Origin: Synanceia verrucosa
Lineage: Eukaryota; Chordata; Actinopteri; Perciformes; Synanceiidae
DNA: 64,000 bases
Reading direction: 5' to 3'
NCBI GenBank assembly: GCA_029721515.1
Contig: CM056561.1
Location: 3,434,001 to 3,498,000, forward strand
The position numbers were made by a program, and so were the translations under genes. Under the pieces are notes generated by a model. The model ran no database searches. It was not told the origin of the DNA and saw only the letters and a list, made by a program, of their open reading frames with translations. Below, piece after piece: positions 34,301-42,536 of this stretch. Position 1 is the first letter of the stretch; every line of letters starts with the position of its first letter.

Positions 34301-36833
34301 GACACAACATGGCTGTCAACGCACAAATGATTTCCAGTGCGAACACTTTTTCAGTCACACGTGTACACACACCTCTCCACATCCTCTTTCACACAAAACA
34401 TGCAGCACACACACAGTGCCACTCATCTATACACTGAGGCAAGGTTCCTGCTTCCTGACAGTGAGCTGAAAGGGTGGAGGAGGAGAAGGAGGAGGAGGAG
34501 GGACCAGCTGACTGTCTACACAAACTATCTCTAGGGACCCAGAGAGGGGGACATGGAAGGAAAGGGAGAGAAAGAGGAAGAAATGGCGAGGGGCACTCAG
34601 GAGGTAGAAATGGGTGAGGGGAGGGGAAAAAGAAAAGAAAAGAAACCATCATCCCTGATATACACTCAAATTTAGACAAGGCTCCAGTAGCAGCAGGATG
34701 TCACACACCTCCAAGGTCGACCTCACTGTTACTATGGCAACCCAAGTAGGGCGTAGTCCAGGCAGCAAGTTTCGGGGTAACCACGGCGACCGCTGGGATG
34801 ACCTGAATGACATTGCCGTGTTGCCATGAGATGTGGTGGTGGGGGGCTGTGATGGGCTCGTGGTGGTCTCTCAGCCCAGGTGAGCTCGCTCACATAAAGG
34901 ACTGAAGGATGATAGGATGGGATTTTAAAATTAGCTCTGCCAGCCACCACTCCATCGGTGACACTTGAGTCCTTGTTGGCACAGCTTACTTCATTAAGCC
35001 AAAGACCGGTGGAGTCTATAACAAACATGAGCTCATAATGCAAACACAAACTCCACATGAACCGAGCCCAGTGCCGCTCACAGCAGGACCGCTGATCTGA
35101 CAGCGACCTCTGGTGGTGACGAAGCAAACTGACGTCTGGAGGTGAACAACACAAAATCTACGCTTATTATTTTCCATCACAGAGGTTGCAGTACTTTCAA
35201 CGATGGATTAAACACACAGTAAAGTCATGTGTATTTTAAAGAGAGCATAATGTTTATCAAAACAGAAAACAAAAGGGAGGATTTTGAAAGAACAGAGCTG
35301 CAAAAATTAGAAAACTCATTAAAGTGAGTTGTCATGGAAATTGTTTCCAGCCTCTAAATACGGTGATTTCCTGCTTTTCTCAATTTTATATCTTAGAATA
35401 GAACAGAATAGCCTTTATTGTCATTATTGTACATAAAAAAATCTTTGATGGAAACTGTACAGTAAAATTTGGTAGAGCATTCTCCACAGTACACATAAAA
35501 AACTGCCTAAATTTATGACTGAATAAAAGACTAAAGAGTATAAATAGAAACTAAAGAAAATAAGAATAAATAAAAGCACTTTACACTTGTTCTTAACCCC
35601 ATAGGGGTCATTGTATGGAGTTTAAATTGAAGGGCAGTTTAAACTTTCAACTTAAACTTATAAACTGGATATCTTTTTGGTTTTGGACAGACAAAACAAG
35701 ATATTTAAAGACACAGATGACAAACAAAACCAAAGCCAAACAATTAGTCAATAAAACCAGAGAGATTAATCAGAAATAAAAATAACTGTCAGTTGCAGCC
35801 ATACTTGAGATGGTCAAATCAAAAGAATATCTTCCAAAGTTATTAAAAATCCAAGTACAAAATTGCTCCTTTGAGATTCTCAGCCAGTGTTTCAGTGCTG
35901 AGCTGCACAACAGGAAGAAGAGTTAAAGCGAGAAAAACTGAACAGTGCTGATGTAGGCGCCTGAATATTGTTTTAAAATCAGACTTAACGTTGCAGATCC
36001 TGTGTTGGCTGTCCTGTTACGTATTATTGTTTCTATATGTTTGCATCAGCTGTACTAACAGATAGGAGACTTTTTCTCAAACAAGACACCAGTGAAAGTG
36101 TGGAAGAGATGCATCGACCAGCCTGTGTAGCCACAGTATGATTCAGGTTGTCACTCACCCGGTCCGTCTCCTCCGTGGAGTGGTACCCTGATGACAGCAC
36201 CACATCGCCTCCAGCGTATCCAGGTGTGGGGCTGCTAGGCGTGGTGTCGGTGGTGGAAGAGGATCGTGGCCGGCTGGTGTGCTGCTGTGGATCGTGGGTG
36301 CTGCGGCGGTGCGGTGCCTGGGGACTACCTCTCAGGAGAGGGTCGCGGTCTCCGCTGCCGGATCCTTTACTGCGGCGGCTCTGCAGGCTGGTCCCACGCC
36401 TCATCATGCCTGCAGCGCCGGAGCCCTGGCCAGCTGCAGAGGGAACCACAGGAGCAGACAGGTGGTCAGATTCAGGACAGCGGGGGCCCGAGCCATCCTC
36501 AGGGGAGGAGGGGGAGGCGCCGCCGGCTGACACTACAGAGGAAGATGAGGAGGAGGATGAAGAGAGGATGGAGGGGCGAGAGAGGGTGAGGCGTTTGCGT
36601 TGATGCTGGAACAGCTGTTTCAGGCCCTGGCCAAGAACCCCCATGCTCTCCCTGGCGTTCTGGCTCATCTTACTGAAGGACGGGTGCTCTGACTGGGATG
36701 TGGGCCTCTTCAACTCTGAGTCTTGTGACCCTCCTGCCTCTCTTCCAGCTCCAGGACCTGAACTGGGGCCCACCCCCTCTGGCTCCCTACGACTGTCATC
36801 CCCCTGCAGCATGTGGCCGTGCTGACCTCTCAT
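10594..36833 (-). CDS. tmcc1: TMCC1, transmembrane and coiled-coil domain protein 1 (long isoform, five coding exons)
   Basis: TMCC1 is an ER membrane protein of the TMCC/TEX28 family. Known family work places it at ER-endosome contacts, where it promotes endosome fission. Coding exons, right to left, are 36159-36833, 14648-14905, 13810-14501, 12113-12248 and 10594-10860. All borders are GT..AG and phases are compatible, giving 2028 nt and about 675 residues; human TMCC1 has about 653. Family signatures are GQGLKQLFQHQRKR, SRPRSSSTTDTTPS, TARDDNVAEYLKLANNADKQ, FEKKNQKSAQT, PKYGSEDDCSSATSGS, coiled coil LNDLTELHQNEILNLKQEL, and two C-terminal hydrophobic segments. Paralogues TMCC2 and TMCC3 fit less well (GLENATAR and FSEGVVDSVKGG are TMCC1-like). 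The C-terminus is about 15 residues shorter than in mammals. Several candidate alternative first exons are listed separately. Confidence 0.95.
10861..12112 (-). other. tmcc1: tmcc1 intron between coiled-coil exon and last exon
   Basis: About 1.25 kb with no coding exon. The stretch around 11455-11590 ends with AATAAAGACTCTTGAATCTTGAA, a sequence typical of the 3' ends of fish LINE-type elements, so a small retroposon remnant is likely there. Confidence 0.7.
12113..12248 (-). CDS. tmcc1: tmcc1 coiled-coil exon
   Basis: 136 nt entering in phase 2 and leaving in phase 0. The acceptor is CACCTGTTCAG and the donor GTCCGTC. The product CESLEEQLNDLTELHQNEIL continues NLKQELASMEEKIAYQSYERARDTQ. This is the most conserved coiled-coil stretch of the TMCC family, almost identical to the mammalian protein. 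It forms part of the cytosolic coiled coil that precedes the membrane anchor. Confidence 0.94.
12249..13809 (-). other. tmcc1: tmcc1 intron containing a MITE-like repeat
   Basis: About 1.56 kb without a coding exon. Most of 12555-13038 is a dispersed repeat whose second copy lies at 29829-30319. Confidence 0.75.
12555..13038 (+). repeat. MITE-like dispersed repeat, copy 1
   Basis: Begins GGGTTCTTGCACCATTTT and ends GGGACCCTG. It shares high similarity over its full length of about 480 bp with 29829-30319. The inverted ends (CAGGGTTC type) suggest a non-autonomous hAT-like element. No target duplication could be confirmed and no transposase is present. Confidence 0.65.
13810..14501 (-). CDS. 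tmcc1: tmcc1 central exon
   Basis: 692 nt, phase 0 in and phase 2 out. The acceptor is GTGGTTTTCAG and the donor GTAGAG at 13804-13809. The product starts VFEKKNQKSAQTIQQLQRKL and contains the family blocks HYHRKLREVEHNGIPRQPKD, VGAKVTGFSEGVVDSVKGG, FSQATHSAAEAVVSKPREIA, HKFGSADNIPSLKDSLDD and SPKYGSEDDCSSATSGSAGA, ending LQEERFR. A variable Gly/Ser/Pro-rich stretch separates the conserved blocks, as in other TMCC1 proteins. Confidence 0.95.
14648..14905 (-). CDS. tmcc1: tmcc1 shared exon that receives all first exons
   Basis: 258 nt (86 codons), phase 0 on both sides. The acceptor is CATTGCTCTCAG and the donor GTAAAAT. The product starts IDRLDVSGLGQTPLAV (human IERLEVSSLAQ) and contains TPDPQRTKQAITQLQQKILK and TARDDNVAEYLKLANNADKQ, ending RIKQ. 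All candidate first exons of this gene end in phase 0, so this acceptor is the natural joining point. An open frame extends upstream into the intron to an ATG at 14941, but that ignores a good acceptor and is not favoured. Confidence 0.94.
15960..15998 (-). CDS. tmcc1: tmcc1 candidate alternative first exon D (MHWRQFLRLIDRK)
   Basis: ATG 15998 opens 13 codons, MHWRQFLRLIDRK, ending at the donor GTGAGTCGC (15951-15959) in phase 0. Upstream, the minus strand is rich in promoter-like sequence, including two GC boxes (CCGCCCC and GGGGGCGG types) near 16127-16152. It is the closest first exon to the shared acceptor, about 1.05 kb away. The product would be about 463 aa with a basic amphipathic N-terminus similar in length and charge to exon A. 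No homologue is recalled with certainty. Confidence 0.5.
16243..16296 (+). repeat. GAA/AAG triplet repeat
   Basis: An almost pure AAG tract of about 54 bp lies between candidate first exons C and D. On the minus strand it reads CTT/TTC, so it would be in the upstream region of exon D. Confidence 0.8.
16604..16666 (-). CDS. tmcc1: tmcc1 candidate alternative first exon C (MNGAAGAVGA...)
   Basis: ATG 16666 opens 21 codons beginning MNGAAGAVGAGGDG and ending CVIEN at the donor GTAAGTAG (16598-16603), phase 0. It lies at the edge of a CpG-rich island (about 16.38-16.67 kb) in the first intron upstream of the shared exon. It would give a product of about 471 aa with an Ala/Gly-rich N-terminus. 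No family homology is visible in the peptide itself. The call rests on frame, donor strength and composition. Confidence 0.5.
17208..17243 (+). repeat. ACT/AAT triplet microsatellite
   Basis: About nine CTA units run directly into AAT units, a compound trinucleotide microsatellite. Confidence 0.8.
20807..20881 (-). CDS. tmcc1: tmcc1 candidate alternative first exon B (MRFGAMEVIL...)
   Basis: On the minus strand ATG 20881, or the in-frame ATG 20866, opens 25 or 20 codons (MRFGAMEVILNLVTADT then a Pro/Thr-rich end). They run to the donor GTGAGTCTCC at 20797-20806, in phase 0. The segment upstream is CpG-rich within an AT-rich intron and carries an NRF1-like palindrome (CGCATGCGC) overlapping the first ATG. 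The ATG at 20866 has a strong context (GCCATGG). Splicing to 14905 would give about 470-475 aa. No homologous N-terminus is known to me, so the call rests on ATG, frame, donor and CpG context. Confidence 0.55.
22501..22940. repeat. decayed MITE-like repeat with TTAACACGCTAAT ends
   Basis: Both ends carry the phrase TTAACACGCTAAT next to a CCCTAAT or AGGGC border (22500-22546 and 22910-22940), as in decayed hAT-like fish MITEs. The interior is not recognisable. Confidence 0.35.
24297..24745 (+). repeat. fish dispersed retroposon-like repeat, copy 1
   Basis: Shares long blocks with 58616-58960: TCACTCA..TTTGTGGACTG, CCAGAAGTGACA, GAACATCATGCTG.ATTGAAGA, GACTGAGGCCATAAACTCAT and AGAAGTAGGATCATTTT. 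This copy keeps about 150 bp of middle sequence that the other lacks. Confidence 0.7.
28038..28068 (+). repeat. GT microsatellite
   Basis: About 15 GT units in a tmcc1 intron, about 160 bp from a longer CA tract of opposite strand sense. Confidence 0.9.
28231..28298 (+). repeat. long CA microsatellite
   Basis: About 34 uninterrupted CA units, the longest CA tract in the window. Confidence 0.92.
29829..30319 (+). repeat. MITE-like dispersed repeat, copy 2
   Basis: Begins CAGGGTTCTTGCACCATTTT and ends GCGGGAACCCTG, so short terminal inverted repeats CAGGGTTC/GAACCCTG are visible. The interior matches copy 1 at 12555-13038 in the same orientation, including the inner block AGGGCCTG(A/C)CCAATATGGAG. 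Confidence 0.65.
32526..32722 (+). repeat. TAGGGGTGGG-type MITE, copy 1 (truncated)
   Basis: Begins TAGGGGTGGGTATTGACAAG and contains CTTCACGATAC and GCCATATCAATATTTTTT, matching the element at 42249-42536. The right terminal repeat is replaced by CA-rich sequence. Confidence 0.65.
33061..33073. promoter_or_regulatory. perfect IR1 nuclear-receptor palindrome
   Basis: AGGTCAGTGACCT is an exact inverted repeat of AGGTCA with a one-base spacer, the FXR-RXR/ecdysone-receptor type element. It lies in a tmcc1 intron about 1 kb downstream of alternative exon A. Confidence 0.4.
34015..34053 (-). CDS. tmcc1: tmcc1 alternative first exon A (MVQRFSLRRQYSK)
   Basis: ATG at 34053 opens 13 codons, MVQRFSLRRQYSK, ending at a consensus donor GTAAGTC (AAG|GTAAGT) in phase 0. 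It can join the shared exon at 14905 to give a short product of about 463 aa lacking the Ser-rich N-terminus. The ATG context (CAGGATGG) is favourable. The basic peptide resembles the N-terminus I recall for short vertebrate TMCC1 isoforms, but I could not check this. An X-box cluster lies about 0.7 kb upstream (34728-34833). Confidence 0.7.
34054..36158 (-). other. tmcc1: tmcc1 intron between exon A and the long N-terminal exon
   Basis: About 2.1 kb. It contains a GGA-rich tract (about 34476-34500), the X-box cluster, and near 35396-35460 the string AGAATAGCCTTTATTGTCAT, common at the ends of fish retroposons. No coding exon is seen. Confidence 0.7.
34728..34833. promoter_or_regulatory. cluster of three RFX/X-box-like motifs
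   Basis: Three matches to the RFX X-box (GTTNCCATGGNAAC) lie within 106 bp: GTTACTATGGCAAC at 34728-34741 (one mismatch), GTAACCACGGCGAC at 34777-34790 (three mismatches) and the half site GTTGCCATG at 34820-34828. The cluster lies 0.7 kb upstream of alternative first exon A on the minus strand, in a locally GC-rich block. RFX factors bind such sites in ciliary and neural genes; binding here is inferred. Confidence 0.4.
36159..36833 (-). CDS. tmcc1: tmcc1 long N-terminal coding exon
   Basis: 225 codons from ATG 36833 to the donor GTGAGTGA at 36151-36158, phase 0. Near residue 54 the product has FSKMSQNARESMGVLGQGLK followed by QLFQHQRKR, matching the human long isoform (LSKMTHNALENINVIGQGLKHLFQHQRRR region). 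Later it has MRRGTSLQSRRSKGSG and SRPRSSSTTDTTPS, matching human KRGTSLHSRRGK and SGRPRSSSTTDAP. It ends STEETDR, joining IDRLDV as in human AERIERLEV. The region is Ser/Pro/Gly-rich and probably disordered. An in-frame TAG lies shortly upstream of the ATG. A probable acceptor (CATGTCTTACAG) puts the exon edge near 36872, leaving about 39 nt of 5' UTR. Confidence 0.9.
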
Positions 36834-39525
36834 GAATAGCAGGCAGGATTTGTCCTATCAAACCCTGTCTGTCTGTAAGACATGCAGAGGCTCAGACCAG
36901 GACAATGAAGGAGAGATGACTAGAAAACAGCAGAGAACAGACTGTCTGGATGGAGGGTTGGGTTGGATCGGCTCAGTCAGGGAGATGAATCCAAAGTGGG
37001 AGCATGCATCTTTGAATCAGGAACAAGTAGCCATGCTGGTCTAACACACAGAGAGAGGAGATGGATGATGGCACAGGAAGCTGCTCTAATAAAAGAGAGG
37101 ATGTGGGGAAACGTAGAGGGGAAGAGGAATAAAAATAAACCCACCTACCATCAGCCCAACTGTCAGCCTAGCGTCACTCACTCTTGCAGATTACCTGAGA
37201 GGGAAGTGGACAGATGGAGGGAGGGCAAAGGAAGAAAAACAGTCATCATCAGAGTCCTCACAGACCTCAGAATAGTCAAACATTCAGGCCTGTGAGCCGG
37301 GAAAACACTGGGCATAATGATCAGAACATGTGCGATACTGTGTGACACACCTTTATGTGTTTGTTCCTTCAGGGACTCATTTAGCATCCCCAAAGGAAAC
37401 CATCTTTATCCCGAGGTGGTGTCAAGACACAGCGGTTTCCGCACTAGAAACAACAGACAAACACAGAACACAGCACCCGGACGCCTCCTGTAGCCTTGAT
37501 GAAACCAGAGCGGACAACATACAAGCTGTCATCCCCGAGAAGGAAACGTATTGGTGGAAGAGCGATCAGCTCACAGGCAGCTGGAGCTTCCCTGCAGCAT
37601 CAATAGCTGAGCAGCAAAATAAGCGAGGCAGGAACGGTTTGCGCCCTGGGGAGGGATGGCTACGAACTCCAGCTATATTCCCTCAGCAGCACCGCCAGGT
37701 CTCAGACAATAACACAAGAACGTAATCTATACAAATGAAGCTGTGAATATGATGTTCAGGTGTTCAGCTGCTACCTGCAGGTAGCACACGGCTAATTGCG
37801 GAAAAGGCACTTTTGTCCTTCCTTGCTTCCTGTGGGACTAAAGAAAAACTCACAGACTTGCAGGTGCAACATGAACTTCCTGTGTGATAGCACAGCACAT
37901 AAAATAAAATAATAAAATACTTGTTTATGCATGCACGCACCCTGACAGCAAGCAGCATTTTGTGGCAGCCTCGGTGAAGTGTAACTGATTATGACGGAGC
38001 ACTGTGCTGTTGTTTCGGAGTGGTAAACCTTAGTTAATCCTGTCCTGAAGCTGAAGCCCCATCCCATCCCCAGAGCCCATCCCTATAAATCCCCTCCTTC
38101 ATCCCCAGGATGATCCCAACGCAGGATTGGATGTTTTCTTGATTGCCTACGGTTTTACATTCAAACTAAATCCTCTTTCAGGAGCCTTTAGAGGACAACG
38201 GTTTATACTTTTATGTTGGTGTTCGTGCAACAGGTCTGATTTAGGCAAGGCTTGTCTTTCCACCTTGATGAGGTGATGACGCAAAAGAGCGCCAGATGGA
38301 TCTGTTCTGCACCCAAATTACTACAAAACATCTCTGAAAGACTGCACCACACATCTGTATGTGAGCAAAATAACCTTGAAATCTGTGATCCTCTTTGGAT
38401 AGTCCTCCCTTCACTTCCTCTTCAGCTTAACCTCAGAAACATGCACCATGTCCGGATGTATTTTTGGTGTATTGAAGCCCTGTCCACCACAGAAACAGAT
38501 CAGCGATTATCAGTGATTAACAGGTGTCAGCGACGGCCGGGATCAGCGGCTTCAGTGAGTCAGCACGTTTCTCAGAAATGAAAACAACAGTGTCAGAGGT
38601 GAATTACAAACGGCCACATGGACAATGGCCTCTGTGGAGCAGCGTCACCCTCACTCATGCCCTTGTATAAACACATACGTCCTTGTCCTGAACTCAGAGG
38701 CTCGTTTAGTTCATCGGTGCTGCCGTCATCTTTAGAGAGACAGGAAAGCTCAGCAGAGCTAGGAAAAAAAAAACAGCTCACATTTACAGTTTGTCCTTTT
38801 ACAGACTGTGACAAGCATGTGAGATTCACTGCCATGATAATTAACCATGTTAACTTTCACCAGTTGCACGATATGACCACATATTTAAAACAATATAAAA
38901 CATTCATTTAAAGGTTTTATTTTAAACCTTTAAATAGGAGTTTTTAAAACAAGCTCTGGTAAAGTTTGTGTTTAACAATTACAACATTACAGACCCTGTA
39001 AATATTCACTTAATATAGAAAACAGCTGCAGCTTCGTTCAGGCAGACAGGTGATATTAATGAGGATATGGCACTAAAGTGTTAAAAATTACTTCCATTAT
39101 CATTATTAACCAAAAGAAGACAATCAAAAGTGATTATTTAGAAAGGAGATTAAGCCCCAGAGTGTCAGCTCAAACAGCTAAATGATAAAAATAAAGCAGA
39201 TAATGTGCATAATGTGAGATAAATATGTATCAGTACTATGTGAATGGAAATTTGCCCTCTCATTCACATAAAATAGCAGAAAGTGTTCAAGAGCAGAATA
39301 TTAATTTTGCTTTTTTGTTATAATTAATTTTACATGTACAGTTAACGTACTTCACATATTTAATTCAACTCTTGACTGGAGCTGCAGCAATTAATCGATT
39401 CTTCCTCCTCTATGACAGTAAACTGAATATCTAGGAGACAGTGATCGTCATTTTTAATGTTGATTAATCGACTGGTTGCAGTTGCACTCTTGACGTGAAA
39501 GAAGCAGCAAACTGGGCATGACCAA

Positions 39526-39555
39526 CACGGGTCAAGGGGGTCAATCTGACCCGTG
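39526..39555. promoter_or_regulatory. composite DR3/IR3 nuclear-receptor-type element
   Basis: Three half sites lie in 24 bp: GGGTCA (39529-39534), GGGTCA (39538-39543) and TGACCC (39547-39552). The first two form a perfect DR3 (vitamin D receptor/RXR type), the last two an IR3. The outer flanks CACGGGTCA and TGACCCGTG also make an exact 9-bp inverted repeat. It lies in the intron upstream of the long N-terminal tmcc1 exon, beside a decayed MITE. Confidence 0.4.
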
Positions 39556-39817
39556 CTCTTTTGACACTGAAGCAGCCATGTTGTTGTTCGTTGCTGAACA
39601 TACAGTCGCTTAACTGAAAATATGGTCATAGCTTTAACAAGCCCGTGCAGTGTTTCCAGAGGAGTCTGGGAGCTGGCGTGGAATAGGCCGCCCTTTGTTC
39701 GCTCACAGCGCCCGTCGCTGCTCTTTGTACTGCGCCTCTTTCACTGACAGACACACATCAATAAGAGGGGAATTAGGCCAGAGAGTTCTGGCAGCGATGC
39801 TGCACCAGTTTGTGTAT

Positions 39818-39818
<1 letters not shown>

Positions 39819-39850
<32 letters not shown>
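39819..39850 (+). repeat. GT microsatellite
   Basis: About 16 GT units in the tmcc1 5' intron. Confidence 0.9.
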
Positions 39851-39853
<3 letters not shown>

Positions 39854-42248
39854 ATCGGACAAAGGCAGAAAAGGAAAGAGAAAGAGATAGCCAGAATTAT
39901 ATTGTGTGGAAATGTGCATGTGTGCATACGTATAGGAGTGTTTGTGCGTCTTTGACCCATGGAAACTGGACCATATCTCATCCAGCAGCTGTATAATGAC
40001 AGCACAGGCAGGAAATAGGAACAAACTTTATTATATTTATGTGTGTGTGTGTGTGGGGAGGGCAGAGAATAGCACAGTAGTGTCAGTCCTGACAGTGCAG
40101 AAGATGACTTCAGACAGGCCTTAAGACACAACTCTTTGTATCGTAAAGGGAGAGGGATGAATGGTCACAGCAGGAGCGAGCGAGGCCAGGCGGTCTTAAA
40201 GGCGTCCCGTCCGTGGCGTGATTCGCTCAGCTCGTGTCTGAACGAGGAGGTGAACGGCAGGTAGTTCCCTGACAGAAGCAGACACAACGCCCTATTGTGC
40301 AAGATGAAACCCACAGGGAGGCCCTCAGCTTTCCAGGAACAAGACAAACCAGAAGAGACACAATCGTTTACTTCTACTCATCCAGTGTTTAAAAAAAAAA
40401 CACACAAAACCACACATCTGTGCTTTCTTGATGACATCATAGACCTGTACTAAAAGCCTGAAGGATGAAAAACGGTGTCTGTGACTGAGTCACACTTGAT
40501 AGAAATACTAGGAGTGTCCCAAACAATAGTCAGCAACAATAGAAATGAGAAAAATTAACCAATGGGTCAATTTTAACCTTAAACACAAGAATATTCTACA
40601 ATTAAATAAAATAAATAAGTTAGAAGACCCTGAAAAATAATCTCAATAAATCCAATAAAACAACAAAAAAGAAAGTGCAAAATAACCATGAGTTTAACTT
40701 AAATAGAAGAATATTCTACAATAGAATAATAGAACAGAATAGAATAAATAATAAATAAATAAAAAAACTAAACTGAAGAGCCTAAAAATCCTCCTGCTGT
40801 TTTTTTTGTGATGCTGCTTCAAATGATGCTTGTGCAGTAAAAATGGGGTTTCCGGTACAGATCGGGTACTGACAGTTGCAAAGACTATTTCGAACTTTTC
40901 CTCCTCCTTGCTACTTTGTTAGCACCTTAGCACAGCTGTTGTTGTGATCGCTGGTCTCTGCTGCTGGATAGAAGAGCTGGAGCAGAATCTGGAATGGACT
41001 GATGGTATTGGAGTGCTGATATCAGAGATTTTAGATGCAGACTGATATAATCCAATATTCTGTTTTTTTTTTGCTAATATTGGGCCGAAATCCAATTTCA
41101 GTATTGGATCGGGACAACCCAAAGAAATGCAACCCCTTTGGTATATAAACACATGGGCAGCTTTTATTGTGAAATGGCCAGCTGATAAAAAGTACACATA
41201 TACTTGACACAGACTCATAGAAAGGGAACAACAGGTGGTATATTGGGTGTGAGTCATCTAATGCTGCCTAAAGTGTGTGAGGTGGGAAGCTTTAATTTCA
41301 TCTCCACAGAGGAACTACTACGTTGCTCTATTGTGTTTGCATATAGAGCGACTGAGCAGCTGTGAGTGATCAGGCTGCATGTTAACCATGCTGGACAGAG
41401 CTCTAGTTTGACTGTGCTCAACACCACAGCAAGTGTCCCACTGAATAATTCACCATGTGCATGGAGCTGACACTGGGTCAGAGCTGACGGAGAGCGCCAG
41501 TAACAAGGATCCCGTTCACATGTTGTTTACTAGTGAGACAGATGCTCTCAAAGGAGGTTTCCAGTGGACAAGTAGAGAAATTAGTAGAATGTGTGATACG
41601 CTTTAGGCCCTGCAAAGTGGCCTCACTTACTAAACTGATAGCTGATTAATGGTGGCCAGGACAACTTGGCCATCACAGCTCACATTCCACCAGCTCTGGC
41701 AAGGCGTCATCAACTGTCAGCAGGCTGGAAACCACCTACACGCAGCTGAAACTTCATACCAGAGATTGTGTTAAAGACCTGCAACCATAAGGAGTGGGAA
41801 AGGTCATACACCGCCAGGTTATCAGGCCACTGTTAACTCTTTCAAGATGGCAGCAGGTGAGAATGACTTTACGCAGTCTGATATAAATCATCCGCTTCAT
41901 CACCTATTTAAATAACTCTTCGCTCAGATCTCTGAGCCCAGGTAACCAGACACCTCTAGAGTCCACAGCAGGGTTAGTAGGGGATAAGCACATCCAAGCT
42001 CTGGTCTCTTTTACTATGAGAATGACACATCAGGCTCGATGTGTAAGCTGTGAGTCAACAATATCAAGGCTGTACGTCACACACAAGATCAGTTAACTTT
42101 ATGAATCCACTCATCTAAAGTCATCAGCTCTCTGCAGAAGCCAATGTCTATATAACATACAACATACAACACAATATACAATACAAAATACAGAATTTCC
42201 TGCGTTAAGGACCTCTCGCTCTATCAAATAACAAGAGAAAGAGTTTGG

Positions 42249-42536
42249 TAGGGGTGGGCATTGGCAAGGGCTTCACGATACAATACGTATCGCGATACAA
42301 TACATTATTGCGATATTGTGACATATTGAAGTTACCGCGTTAACACAGGTTATTTTTTTTTTATTTATCTTTTTACTTCAACACGCGGAAGTCATTCTGG
42401 ATTTACAATTGGCCCAAAACATGTTTTTTTTTGGGGGGTGAGAAAAAAATCTATATTAAGAAATGAAATATCAATATTATATCAGAAGAAAAAGTATTGT
42501 GATATATTGCCATATCAATATTTTTTCCCACCCCTA
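42249..42536 (+). repeat. TAGGGGTGGG-type MITE, copy 2 (complete)
   Basis: Both ends are intact: TAGGGGTGGG at the left and CCCACCCCTA at the right, perfect inverted repeats with a TA at each border, consistent with a Tc1/mariner-type TA target. The interior is rich in GCGATA/TATCGC-type motifs that can fold on themselves. No coding capacity. Confidence 0.75.

Noticed and set aside
36148..36603. Plus-strand open frame of about 150 codons opposite the long tmcc1 exon
   Set aside because: Antisense shadow of the Ser/Pro-rich exon, with no homology and no splice context.
39703..40131. His/Thr-rich minus-strand open frame of 142 codons
   Set aside because: It runs across a GT microsatellite and has no conserved motif or splice logic.
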